A stretch of DNA of 64,000 nucleotides from Sphagnum magellanicum (Eukaryota > Streptophyta > Sphagnopsida > Sphagnales > Sphagnaceae), in contig CM038908.1 of assembly GCA_021904315.1 (NCBI GenBank), positions 24,510,501-24,574,500 of the forward strand, read 5' to 3'. Both the position numbers and the translations under genes were made by a program. Below the pieces are notes generated by a model that was given only the letters and a program-made list of their open reading frames with translations, ran no database searches and was not told the DNA's origin. Positions 10,101 to 21,299 of the stretch are shown here, in pieces. The first letter of the stretch is position 1, and every line of letters starts with the position of its first letter.

Positions 10101-13100
10101 CAGCAGCTTCAGCTTCTTCTGTTAAGCGCCGCCTTCTTTCTTGTTCTCGATCCTTTTCCCGAGCTTCCTCTTTCTCCACCTCCCACTCCAATGCTCTCTT
10201 TGCTCTCAGCTCTTCAGTAATTGGATGGCTCTCTGGCATATCGTCATCATCTTCTTCCACCTCTGCATCAGATTCCTCTACTTCAAGTCCAAATTCCTTT
10301 TGTATAGGTGCTGAATGAGTTTTGTGCATGCTGCCTCTCCAAAGGTTTGTCTCTGTTGAGGAATTCACCCCAGGGGAGCTCTTTCGTGCAGTGGGCCATG
10401 CAGATCTAATCCCAAAAGGGAACTTTGCTTGCAACAAAACTTCTGGTAACGCACCCGGAGAAGGAGAGGCTGCTTTAACAGTAGGGGAAACTCGGCTTTC
10501 TCCAACTGTTTGTATTTCCTGATGGCCAGGTGATGTGCCCAAAAATCGCCTTCCGACAGTATTTTCCCAAGTTTCCTCCTCTTTTGATTCCTCAGGAGAC
10601 TGCAAATCATCATCTTCATAGTCTGGCATTTCCTCTTCATGAATGACAGGTGTGGTAGGGGTGACTGTCCAGCTGTCAGCCACAGCCTGGTCTTGTCCTT
10701 GACCTTCAACATCTAACTCCACTTTAAGAGACCGTTTGGCTTCAACAAGCCGGGAGCGTTGAGCATGGTAAGGAGCATCTCGATTGAGAAAAGGCCCCTC
10801 TTTCACAGCATATGTTTTCTCAAAGACTTTGATTGTGAAACCATGGTACTCCATTAGAGCCTCAATGTCCTCTCCCTAGATGCCGCCAGAACACACAGCA
10901 TGTATGAAATGCCAATTGCATAAAGACCCAATACAGAAAATCACATGCTAACAAAAAAGGTAGAAATGAAGATTCTGTAAGAGAAGGATGAGCATTCCAG
11001 AGCCTGACATCTGATGCTTTGCAAATTCAAGCATGGAAAATATGTTGTAGAAATGCAAATGTAGATGGCAATACCTCCATTGCTAGCCACTTGGTGACCA
11101 CCATAATCGGAATACTCTGGTTCCTCTGCAGGCCACTATGAAGCACTGCCAATGCCTCTGTCCGGACCTACACATGCGAAAACAATCATTTAACAAATGC
11201 CAAAATTTTGGCAGATGGAAAATGTCTATAGAGAAACACATTGGAAACACAACCCTATAGAGAATAGAAAATGAAGACTAAAAACAAAACTGAGGAGCAG
11301 CTTGAACAACAATGACACATACACATGGCTTTGCCAGCAACCTACCATGGTATTGACCATTGCAGAAATACTAAACAGATATCTTTCTTTGCTACGAAAG
11401 GCTCTGGTTCAGATTAAACGAACTTTGAATATGAAGCTTTTTTCTTCAGCATACCAATAGAGCTCACCACTTAACTCACCATTTGAACTACAAGAAGCTC
11501 ATTCAAGCCACAAAACCTTCAGGAACATATAGAAGTCACTAGTGACTATTCCAAGTTTTGCAGAACCCTAAGTGTTCAAAACTACATAAACCTACCTTGG
11601 AAAAGTGTGCATGCATGAGGCAAGCTTGAAGGTAGGTGGCCTTCCTTGCTAAACGAAAAAATGCTATATAATTGCCTCCTCGACATGCCCTGAGCAATCC
11701 AGTTTCAAACCCCCACCAAGAGAAAATAATTCCATGTCACAACTCCAGATCTGCTAGAGGCAGACTTCCATAAATCTGAAGATAAGCCTTCCTCCACCCT
11801 TTTGCTGAGCAGCATGAATCCATTTTACTGGCCACCACAACATTGCAATGCAGTGTGGCTAACTTCTTTGGTGGCCTGGCAGCTACCAATCCTGGAAATC
11901 CAAATGACTATCCAGTGGGAGCAAATCCCCAAATCGCCATGTAACTCCAACTGAAATCTCATCAAAACTACTAATTGCCATCCTGCAACACTTGCTACCA
12001 GACAACACAATGCTTGATCATGTACAACAGTGATCATGAACCATCCCAAATGATCTGATCACATCTGAAATTCCTTGCTAAGTTAATCCAACCAAAAGGT
12101 CCAGGTGGGTCAGCAGCAAGGTTAGTCTGTATGTGGCCTAGAATCTGTAGTGCTCACTGTGTTGAAAAGTAGTATGTGCAAGGTGGACTATGTTGTCCAC
12201 TTTACACATTCCAACCCACAGATTCCAAACGAAAGGAGCAAGTACTGAAACATGAAAGCACCAAACTCCTGTAACTTGGTATGGGAGCAAGCAGCACACC
12301 TGGCAACCTCTCGAGCAAACAAGACTTGAGGGGTGTTCCGCATCTCTGATGTCATCTTTGCAAGATCTAGAGACAGCTCTGCAGGCTCCACCTGTACCCA
12401 GAGTCAACAGAGATGAAGGATTTCAAAAGTCTCAACTTTTACAATGATATAAGCAACAGAGAGAAGTGCTTTTTGTAGTAGGGGAATGATATAATCCAAA
12501 CAGTTGAAATGTGCAAACATAAACAATTCCCAGTAACGTGAGTGAATGCTGAGAGAGCAGGGCAAAAACTTCTTCATTAGACTTCCAATTGAGTTATCAG
12601 CACCCTACTTCTGCAATGGCAATCTCTTCTCTGCCTAATGCACCTAATTCTTTAGCATTGTCAGTGATCCAGTTTGCAGGCTCCCTTACCGAGTACCCAG
12701 GGTGCTTGTCCAGTTTCAGCAGCGCATAGTAGCCTCTGAACTCAGCCTCTGTTGGGACAGGTATGCCCCTCTTCCGATGGTCATCATACATTTCAAATAA
12801 ATCTACAGATGCCTTGTTCATCTGCTCAATATTGAGATGAGCATCAAATCCTTCATTGAATCCCTCCCCTTTCGCAAACTCACAGAGTTCATGCATTGCA
12901 AGGATGTGAAACCGGATCTGGCATGAAATGAAAGAAGCAATGTCTCTGTCAGAGGGTTATTAATTTATAAAGGTTCTAAACAAACAACTATGAAAGTTTA
13001 CATTCTGTTCACAGGAATAACTGGCAAAACCAGCAAAGAACACACCATCTGCTCATGCATGGTAATGGCCTCCCGGTTGAATATATGCTGCATGCGTAGA

Positions 13101-14638
13101 TCCATCCGAACTGCCCTCATCCGATCCCACAGAAAGCTATGGATTTTGAGAAGCTCCTCACTGTACCCTTGATTTATCAGGGTCAAGAGATGGTCCATGG
13201 TCATTTGCAAAACAGGTAGTGGCCGAATCAATGGTGGTTCCCGTGAAGCAGTTCTTGTATACTGAAAATTGCCACAAACAGGGGCAGCCTCATCAGCTCA
13301 ATTTCAATCCAGCCACAGCTGCATTCTTCACAAAGAGACCCAAGTCCCCATTACAGCCTCCTGATCCTGATCTTGGAGGGCCTTTCTGAAATTTTCTTAA
13401 AGAGAGACAAACCCAAACAGATCCTTCAATCAAGGATTTGAGTTAGGTTAGGGGCTAGGGCCTCAGGGAAGCATTGAAGCATGAAGGAGGGAGATTACCT
13501 TCTTCACAGCCAAGTTGACACTAGTAAGGTTGCGATCACCATCTACTCTTTCAAACCTGTCCAGATCACCTTTCCTTTCACGTTCTTGGCGTTCAGGCTC
13601 TGTTCTCAACACAATCTTGACATTAAAGCACGGACAAAGACATGGAATGATAAGCTTCATGCAAATCTACATGATTGCAGAGAAAAAAAATTCCAAAATA
13701 GCACTTCGAAGTTTAACTGCTGTATCAGTTCCACCAAAGCCAAAACTCACATGACAAGAGTGAGAGCAGTCATAACCTTTTGAATATCACTCACAAAGTA
13801 TCATACAACCAATTGCCTTCATCATGCCATGAATAGCAGTGACTGACCGCCATGACCCCCCACTGACTTCATCAGCTCCCAACAAAGAGCTTCATGCATA
13901 TGAAAAAACCAAGCATATGATGACTCTTTTCTGCTGCTAAGGAAAAAAGAAAGTAAGAGACAGAGAAGCAAAAGAAATTCACCTGGACACATGTCAGTGC
14001 AGGTCCCAATAATTGCCTCCACATTGCGAAAATCGTCACCAAGAGCATCAGGTCCCTCCATTTCCATGGCCTCATCATGAGCAGCAAAATCAACCAGTTT
14101 TCCCTGAGGTCTCCTTGGAGCTTCAGCTCTCGTTTGCCTCACTACTAACTCACCTTTAGGTTGCCTAAGCTCTCGATTTGAGACACCACGCTCTTCAAAC
14201 CTGCCTGAGGCAGAATCAGGTTTGTCACCAGCTTGGGCAAATCGTAGAAGTCGCCGAGCTTTGGCTTGTTCCTCCCTGCATCAATTATTCAGTACCCAAC
14301 TCTTCACATGAACTTTGTCGAACACTTCCAAGAGGGGAAGGAAAATTCCAATGCCCACAAGTGTGCACTAACCTTAGCAGCTCAGAGTTTTTCACTGAAG
14401 CGTTTGGTGGTGCTGTCTGTTGTTGCTTAGGCACAGGCTGTTGTTGTTTTGCCGCCACAGGAGGCACCTTGCGATTGCGGGAGGGACTGACATTTCTGTT
14501 ACTTCCTCCATTCTGAACAGGATGTGCAGCAGCTCCAGCTGCAGCTCGCCCAAATACAATTCCATGTGGAGGGGGTACAATAGGACCAGCTCCCGCTCCT
14601 ACTGATGGAAACGGAGCAGGCCGGCCATGCCCATCCAT
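7169..14638 (-). CDS. SAC3B: SAC3/GANP-domain protein, SAC3B-like (TREX-2 mRNA export)
   Basis: This is the scaffold of the TREX-2 complex, which links transcription to mRNA export at nuclear pores. Twelve exons: 14373-14638, 13983-14275, 13499-13599, 13046-13261, 12690-12917, 12300-12391, 11596-11689, 11075-11167, 9980-10875, 9752-9878, 8569-9690 and 7169-8332. All have GT-AG borders and sum to 4692 bases, giving 1563 aa without a stop. The start is the ATG opening MDGHGRPAPFPSVG. The SAC3/GANP domain spans about residues 178-480: GTCTDMCPE, RERKGDLDRFERVDGDRN, RMDLRMQHIFNREAIT, LDKHPGYSVEPAELSLDL, IAFFRLARKATYLQACLMHA. A charged Glu/Arg coiled coil follows at about residues 660-740. The long C-terminal region resembles that of plant SAC3B. 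The N-terminus is low-complexity Gly/Pro/Gln. The 383-base second intron holds a SINE-like repeat. Assignment to SAC3B rather than a paralogue rests on the long C-terminus. Confidence 0.93.
13700..13835. repeat. SINE-like dispersed repeat, copy 3, in SAC3 intron 2
   Basis: This segment lies inside the intron between the exons ending GTCTDMCP and starting PERQERERKGD. It shares AATTCCAA, CCAAAGCCAAAA-like, CATGACAAGAGTGAG-like, GTCATAACCTT and CCTTCATCATG blocks, in that order, with 3985-4110. Intact splice sites on both sides suggest the insertion is tolerated. Confidence 0.6.
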
Positions 14639-15200
14639 AGCTGCTGCTGCTGCTACCTCTCTCTATTGTTCTCTGACCAAAATTGTATTACGGCTCCAGC
14701 AGCTCACAGAGGACCTCCTTCTGCTGCAACTGCTCCTACTTCTATCGCAATTGCTCATCCTCAAAGCTACCATCTCCGGAAAACGTGTCCATAGCATATC
14801 TCCCAAACACCAAAATGCTTCAACGTGCTTCAACGCAACAATCATAAAAGCTCCTTCCTTCTAAAAGAACTTTCTTGTTGAATTTCTCCACCACAATACT
14901 CATCTAAAATCCAAAGCTCCCAGAACGACAAGAGCTACAAAAACACCACCAAACAAAACAAAAACACAAGATCTCTTCCTTCCTCCAAGAGCAAAACTCC
15001 GATCCTAAACCCTAAAACCCCCCTGCCCCACCAAAACCCAAAAATTGCTCAAAACAAGAAAAATTTCCTGGCCTTTTCGCTACAGAACTCAATAAAATCT
15101 TTGCGACAACGAGGCAGAATTGTGATAGGACCTAGTGAGAAATCCCGCCTCCGTTCTTTCTTATTTCATTCTCGCAACGCTGCCACGCCATGCGTTTTGC

Positions 15201-15237
<37 letters not shown>

Positions 15238-15300
15238 TCGCTCTCTCTGCGGATTCTTCAGCTCCAGAATTAGGGTTAGGGTTTCAGAAAAAAGTTAGCA
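14639..15300 (-). promoter_or_regulatory. SAC3 5' leader and promoter with CT/GA run and telo-box motifs
   Basis: Upstream of the SAC3 start the DNA becomes less AT-rich and free of introns or long frames. A (CT)n run at 15204-15249 would read as GAGA on the transcribed strand. Plant telo-box-like motifs occur at about 15004-15017 (CTAAACCCTAAAA) and 15273-15287 (TTAGGGTTAGGGTTT). Such motifs are common near start sites of plant housekeeping genes. The transcription start cannot be fixed from sequence. Confidence 0.5.
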
Positions 15301-15337
15301 ACAAGAATTCCTGAATCCTACTCTTTTTCATAATAAT

Positions 15338-15440
15338 AAAACCTCTTGAAATATTAACAGATTTAATTATTCAAGTATTTCAAGAGGTTTTAGTTATATA
15401 CTTAAAGTATGAGGTTTTAATTATTCAAGTATTTCAAGAC
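15338..15440. repeat. Perfect 15-bp hairpin plus partial third arm
   Basis: AAAACCTCTTGAAAT at 15338-15352 is the exact reverse complement of 15377-15391, with a 24-base loop. A third, partial copy of the right arm (ATTCAAGTATTTCAAGA) lies at about 15422-15438, so the right half is duplicated in tandem. It looks like a small foldback repeat. No promoter or terminator role can be assigned. Confidence 0.7.
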
Positions 15441-15562
15441 CTTTTTAAAAATATTACCACATTTAATTATTATTGAATTACAATTTTTGATTAAATTGGT
15501 TATGTGTAAGGTATTTCCTAAACCCTAAACCAGGGCATTACATGGCATAAAATTTGACATAT

Positions 15563-15850
15563 TGGTTTATTGGCCTTGGCCTACCAAGGCAAGAAGGATA
15601 TTGTGTTTAGATTCATTATAGAGTATAATGAACTTTGGCCCCTAGGTAGTGTAATAATAATAGGTCTATTTTTATATGAGAATTTCTTAAAGATGATATT
15701 TTTGGCTTGTGTTGAAACATGAGATTAGTTATAATAGAGTTATAATATTTTGAAGGATTTTTTTGGTTTCTCTTAAAGGATTTTATTGAAAATTATATTT
15801 TTGCATGGTGAAATAATATTTGAGTTTCCATAATTCTTCTTCTTTTTGCC
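15563..15850 (+). repeat. Dispersed repeat family R1, copy A
   Basis: This block recurs in reverse orientation at 27701-27985. Shared landmarks in order are GGCCTTGGCCTAC, ATATTGTGTTTAGATTCATT, TAATAGGTCTATTTTTATAT, GGCTTGTGTTGAAAC, GAGATTAGTTATAATAGAG and TTTTTGCATGGTGAAATA. There is no coding capacity. It may be a fragment of a long terminal repeat or a non-autonomous element. Confidence 0.8.
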
Positions 15851-15959
15851 TTAACTTTCCAACACCATGGATGCACGCACATTCCAGCAAAACAATCCCA
15901 TTGTGCTGGACATGTGAACAAGTGTGCAAATAAGAGGAGGAGGAAATTGTGTTACAAGG

Positions 15960-16090
15960 GACCATGCAATTGCAAGTGCTATCGTTGAATTCTCAAAATT
16001 TGTCAAAGAATTTCAAAAACTAAAGCTACAAATGATGGAAACGATCACATCACAAATTCTAGAAAATAAGAACAAGGGCAAGGAAATGTT
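15960..16090 (+). pseudogene. Myb/trihelix-like tail, possible PIF/Harbinger accessory ORF
   Basis: The plus strand reads AIASAIVEFSKFVKEFQKLK then LQMMETITSQILENKNKG. This amphipathic helix (I..F...FxxxxxxKxxMMxxI) is like the C-terminal helix of trihelix/Myb-like proteins, including the DNA-binding partner protein of PIF/Harbinger transposons. The decayed Harbinger transposase lies 900 bases downstream in convergent orientation, which supports that reading. The DNA-binding domain itself is not recognisable. Confidence 0.4.
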
Positions 16091-16175
16091 TTTTTGCAAT
16101 GCCAAGTGCAATTGGTAACATTATTTGTAAAGGTCCTAAAAGGCCAAAAGGGCTTTTGGATCTTCTACCTAGTTT

Positions 16176-16750
16176 GTTATAATTAGTTGGATTGGATTTA
16201 AATTTGGTTTGGTTTGAATTTGAGTTTGATTTGGATTTCAATTGGTTTGGATTTTCATAATGTGTTTGAATTGCTTTGGATATGGATTGAATTTCATAAT
16301 TTGATTTGAATTGGATTTGGATTTCACTTGGATGTAATAGGGAAATGGATTTGAAATTGGATTGGAATTTTGAAATTGGATTAAAAATTGCAATTGAAAA
16401 TTTATGGAATTGGTTGGGGATTTGAGATTAGAATAAAATTAGTTTTCAATTTGGATTTGTATTTCAAAATGAATTGGATTAGAAATTGTATCTTCGATTG
16501 GATTGGAATTAGATGGGAAATGGAATGGATTAGGATTGGACATATCACTTGGATTGGAAATGATTAGAGTTTGGATTTGTTCCATATATGTTTAGACATC
16601 AAAATGGAATGGAATTGGAGTTGGACATGTATTTGAAATTGGATGAGAATTTGGATTTGAAATTAGTGCATGGATATTGGATTTGAATTTTTTTAGTATA
16701 TGGAAAGTGGAGTAGAATGGAATTGAATAATGAAATTGATTTGATTTATA
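16176..16750. repeat. Degenerate TTGGATTTGAA-type low-complexity tract
   Basis: About 570 bases are made almost only of short words such as GGATTTG, GAATTGGA and TTGGATTT on the plus strand, with very few C residues. There is strong G/T versus C strand asymmetry and no regular period. It separates the Myb-like fragment from the Harbinger transposase and encodes nothing recognisable. Confidence 0.75.
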
Positions 16751-16978
16751 GCGGTATTGGATTTCATTCTCTTTATATTAAATAAAGTTTGAAGTTTATT
16801 TTCTGTATGAAATTAAGTACAATTTTCATTGTCATTATTAATCATTTGAGTGTTTAATGACCCATTGTTCAAATAATTTCTCTCTTAACCTCTCTCCTTC
16901 AACCTTTGCACATTCTACCTCTCTAATAACATAAAGTTTTAAATTATCAAATCCCATGAATGGATCCTTAATAGGTGT

Positions 16979-17356
16979 TCAATCAAGCCTAGGCTTGTTT
17001 TTATTCCCATGCTCATCATAATAAGTATGCAACCAACACCAAGGTAGGTTGATCTTTGCTAGTCTATCTACTTTAGAATGAAATGCTTCAAAATTCACCA
17101 CCTATTTTTCAAAGTCCCAAAAACATTTTCAATAATCATTCTACTAAAATTCATTGCATTATCGTATTTCTAATTGTCTTCAACCTATGGTGATCTCCAA
17201 TTTTTTCTACAAATATGTGTGAATAGGATATGGGAAGTCCCCAATCAAATAAGGAATGCACTTTGTGCATAAAACATACACATCTAATTCTTACAAAATG
17301 TGATGATTCCTCAAAATGCTTATAGGTATGACATTTTGAATTGGCCACCATCATGC

Positions 17357-17389
<33 letters not shown>

Positions 17390-17935
17390 ATTGATTTACA
17401 CAAACATTCCAAAAGATATTGTTAGCATCACAAACCCCTTGCAAAACAATCAAACAAATTTTTTTCCTATTTGAAAAATCACTTGTGGCTAAGGTCATTT
17501 TGTGATTTAAACAATTTGCTAGATGAATGTGTGTCCCATCAATTGCATTAACAACATTTAGCACCCATGTTAGGACCTTGAAACTATTAATGATTCCTTT
17601 TGAACTATTCACCTATAAAAATGTTGATGCATTGATTAAATAATTTTCGTTCATTAGTGAAGATGTCACAAACTATCTCAATATACTTCCTTGTAGATGA
17701 ACAACCAACTCTTAAATGATCCACAATATGATTAGGGGAGGTACAATGGATAAACCTATAAATCACCAATGTGACAATTTTCCTAATCTTTAATTAGGGT
17801 TGGACTCGATTCACACATTTAGAGTTCAAGTAAGGTGTCAAGATCCAAACCAAGTTCTCAAATGCTTCGATATTCATTTTGTAAAACTTCCTATACTTTT
17901 GATGGTGCATCTCTTCTATTGTTATCCACACAATT
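16979..17935 (-). pseudogene. PIF/Harbinger transposase, decayed
   Basis: The minus strand reads, in order: an N-terminal helical part (IEAFENLVWILTPYLNSK, later DHLRVGCSSTRKYIEIVCDI, a helix-turn-helix-like HARBI1 segment), then the DDE domain start VVNAIDGTHIHL with the first catalytic Asp, DFSNRKKICLIVLQGVCDAN with the second Asp, and the C-terminal MIIENVFGTLKNR then AFHSKVDRLAK block. Defects are at least one stop in the N-terminal part, a stop near 17595, a frameshift at about 17150 and a 29-base poly-C tract at 17359-17387 (poly-Gly in the frame) where the segment before the third catalytic residue should lie. It ends at a TGA at 16979-16981. Terminal inverted repeats were not found. 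Confidence 0.83.
17359..17387. repeat. 29-base poly-C tract
   Basis: An uninterrupted run of C on the plus strand (G on the transposase strand) inside the Harbinger pseudogene. Its length may be uncertain because of sequencing error in homopolymers. Confidence 0.9.
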
Positions 17936-20740
17936 CACACGACATAATTTGAAAGTGTTTCTTGCCTAGGTTTCACCCAAAATGTGTGTAGTAGTACATG
18001 TTTTTTTCCTTAACACAATGAATCGCAACAAAAGCACAAAAGAAAACCGTATGGAAGGTCCACTCATAGAATCCATTATTTACCAAGCCCTTAACTTGTA
18101 AATAGCACAATTGCCCAATGTTGTAGTCAACAACATCCATGTGACCACAACTATACCATGAAAAAAAGAATCCATGTTTGCAACCTTGGAAAATGCAATT
18201 AAATGTTAGCAAGTTTGAATTCTTTGTTTTGTAAATTATCTATTTTATGTGTTTGAAGGTCCTTGAGTTAAATGGAAGGAGCTACAAAAGTAGGATAGAA
18301 AAAAAAATTTGAATAAAAAATATTGTTCATTAAACTAAAATGTTTTACTATAGATGTTAAAAGTCAAGACTTTAAAAAATAAAAATCCAAAAAACCATTT
18401 GAGAAATGAAGTGAACATTATCTTGGAATAGCAACAAGTGTATGCTCTATTTAATTTTTTTACTAGCGTGTCCAAGTCTTTTGCACTAGTTTTTTTCCCA
18501 CCTCAAATTGAAAAAAAATGAGTGAAATTAACTATGCACCTTACATATGACAATCCACTCATGTGCATGATGTAGACAAAATGGGCATGAAGAATTAGCC
18601 AATCAGAGCCCACATGCTACCATTGGGGTGTGAATTGTTTGATCAACATGATCATCTACATGTCACTAATGAGTAAGGGTGCATGAAGGTGGTTTTGTAA
18701 TGTTTAAACATTTGGTGTAAAAAATATTGAATATTGAACAATTTTGTCATCAAAAAATTAATAAAAATCAAAACTTAACTTTTAAAGCAATTGAGGGATG
18801 CTTGTGGTATCATTGGAAAGTCTCAAGGAGTAGGGTTTGATGGGGGAAATTTCAAAAAAATTAGATCTATAAGTGCAAAAAATATTGAATATTGAATATT
18901 TTTTGTCATTAAAATTTCAATTGAGAAAAATTCAATGAAATTTGGATTACAAATTGAGGCAAAAAAATTGTACCATTCAATATTATAATATGTGCTCAAT
19001 GACATGGGCCTAATGATGTTTTTCAATATTCAGATGTTGTGTCATTGGTTAACATTTTAGGAAGAATTTAATATTAAATGACAACAAGTTTTTAGAACTT
19101 GTTCAAGTATTTTAAAAATTAAATTAAAAGATGCTACCAAATTAAAATTAAAGTAAAAAATGTGGTGAGTTTTTTTTTAAAAATTTAATTCAATTTTTTC
19201 CAGAAAAAAGATATTGTGAAAAAATATTCTTTTAAATATTTTTTGGCAAAATTTCTGAAAAAAAATGTTGCATGAGCCATAGTAGTATTACTTAACATCA
19301 CACTGAAATTGGAACTAAACCAAACAAAAAATTGCAAAACTAAAAATAAAATGAGACCTTTAACAAATCACTTCAAATATATCTTTGAACTAGGAGGGGG
19401 AGAACCTTTGAGGCTTTTAAGTCACTTTAGATTTTTTCCCAAATTTTTGAAAAAAAAAAGGAGTACATACATCCCCAATTGAATGGGTCGAGAAGATGTG
19501 AAGCCCTATGTGTGGGTCTTGTATACTCAAGAAAGAAAATTTGAGGAGCCATTCGTGCAAGATAAAACCCCTAGGTGAACGCTTAGGTGTCCCAAAATAA
19601 AGGTCCTAAAACAATATACTAGCTAGTGGGGCCTTGCATTTTGGGAATGTTCCCCATCTTAGGGCTTTAGCCATCATAAGAGATGAACTTTATTGAACCT
19701 AAGAAAACATAAATCATGAGGCCTAGGAGGTGGTGGGTCCTTATGTGTATTCCTTGCAACTAAGAAAGATTTTAAGCATGTTAATAGGCATAAGATCCCT
19801 TCCACTTTTAAGGAGTAGTTTGGTAAGGTCCTTTCTTTGTGGATATAAACATTTTTTTTATATAGGTGAAATTTATCCAATCCACCTACTTCACAAAATT
19901 GAGGAAAAAAACCATGATATGCGTGGTGCATGAAATATCATTATATTAATTAAATTCAAGACATTTCATTTCATTTTTTAAAAATTATGTTTCCAATTGG
20001 TTGTATAATTTCAACCATTTTCATAAAGGCCGCTTTAACAACAATATTAAGAATTAATAAACACTTAATGATCCTAATTCTAAAACTTTCTAACCCATTT
20101 CACCACTATAAAAATATAATCTTATGAGAAACGTATGATTGTAAGTAATGTTTAGGGGTTTGCAACTAACATCACCCTAGCACCAACAAAATGCAACAAA
20201 TCATAATACCACAATTTTTAACATTGCAAGTTACCATGAATTTCTTAAACATTATTTTAACATGCTCACACATGATGTTAATTAATAATGATAATTAATT
20301 TTGGAGTTTGCAATCTAGTCCACAGCCTACAAAGCTAATATTTTCTCCCTAAAAAATAAAAATAAACAAGGTTGCATGCTAAAAATTGAGTTAATTTATC
20401 ATTTTTTGATATTTTAATTAACACCAATGTTTGACTTTGAAATTTATTTTATAATGATTAATAACACAATTTTAACATTGATGCCTTGTCATATGTCACC
20501 TAAGATTCAATGTTAATTAACATTTTAAGTGTGGAATGGTGATTAACTTTAACATCATTAACACTAAACCTAACATTAAAATTAACATCAGATGTGACCA
20601 TACTTTTAAAAGATTGATAAAAACAACAACTTTTATCTTAACATGTTTCAACTAGTGGTGTTTTTTTTTTCCAAATTGTGTCATTTTTTTAGCAAAAGAA
20701 TTGAAAAAAAAATTATTGTAAATTCAACCAATTTTTCTTT
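17936..20740. other. AT-rich intergenic DNA without recognisable genes
   Basis: No coding region is supported. A loose direct repeat containing AAAAAATATTGAATATTGAA occurs at about 18719 and 18877. A block at about 19380-19920 has slightly higher complexity, including CATCTTAGGGCTTTAGCC. Similar AGGGCTTTA(C/T)CTTA words recur at about 27088 and 39004, suggesting old dispersed repeats. Confidence 0.5.
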
Positions 20741-20744
20741 TCTT

Positions 20745-20767
20745 GGGGGGGGGGGGGGGGGGGGGGG
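20745..20767. repeat. 23-base poly-G tract
   Basis: An uninterrupted G run on the plus strand in AT-rich flanks. Two other comparable tracts lie at 17359-17387 (C) and 55016-55037 (G). Confidence 0.9.
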
Positions 20768-21299
20768 TTGCCAATTTTTAGATATCACAAAATTTAAGGG
20801 GAAAATAACTTGATTAGAAAAACATGGAATTTTCAACAATCTTGTTTAAAAATTAGAAGTTTCAACAATTTGCGATTTTATTACTTTTGCTTAATGACCT
20901 TAAACCCTAAGCCCAAAAATCCTAAATCCTAATTAGGTTGTATGCCCGCTATTAGATGGCTTTTAGATTAGGTAAAACCCCATCAAAGATGACACGTGGA
21001 AGACAAAGAGAGGGCCAGGTGTGCAGAAACTGCATCTCTGATTAAGATGAAAAAAAAAAATTCAATTTTTGTGGTTGGTTTTCATTTTTTAAAAATCAAA
21101 ATGAAAATAAGTTTCTGAAGCCAAAAGCAACTGAATTGATTAGTTTACTTACTAAACATCCCACGATTCACTAAACCACCCGGTTGGCTGCTGGCAATAG
21201 TAGCTCACTAGCATAATCCTTGCTTGACAAACAGCTCCCTTTCCTACTAAATTGTTTTCTTTCGCTAATTGAGTCACTAATCGTAGTCTGTTAGTTTAC

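Noticed and set aside
10008-10522. Plus-strand open frames opposite the SAC3 coiled-coil exon
   Set aside because: They are shadows of the minus-strand coding exon, low-complexity Leu/Ser runs with no start context or domain.
15273-15287. True telomere or chromosome end
   Set aside because: Only two or three telomere-like units occur here and at 24225 and 38515, next to genes, so these are interstitial boxes.
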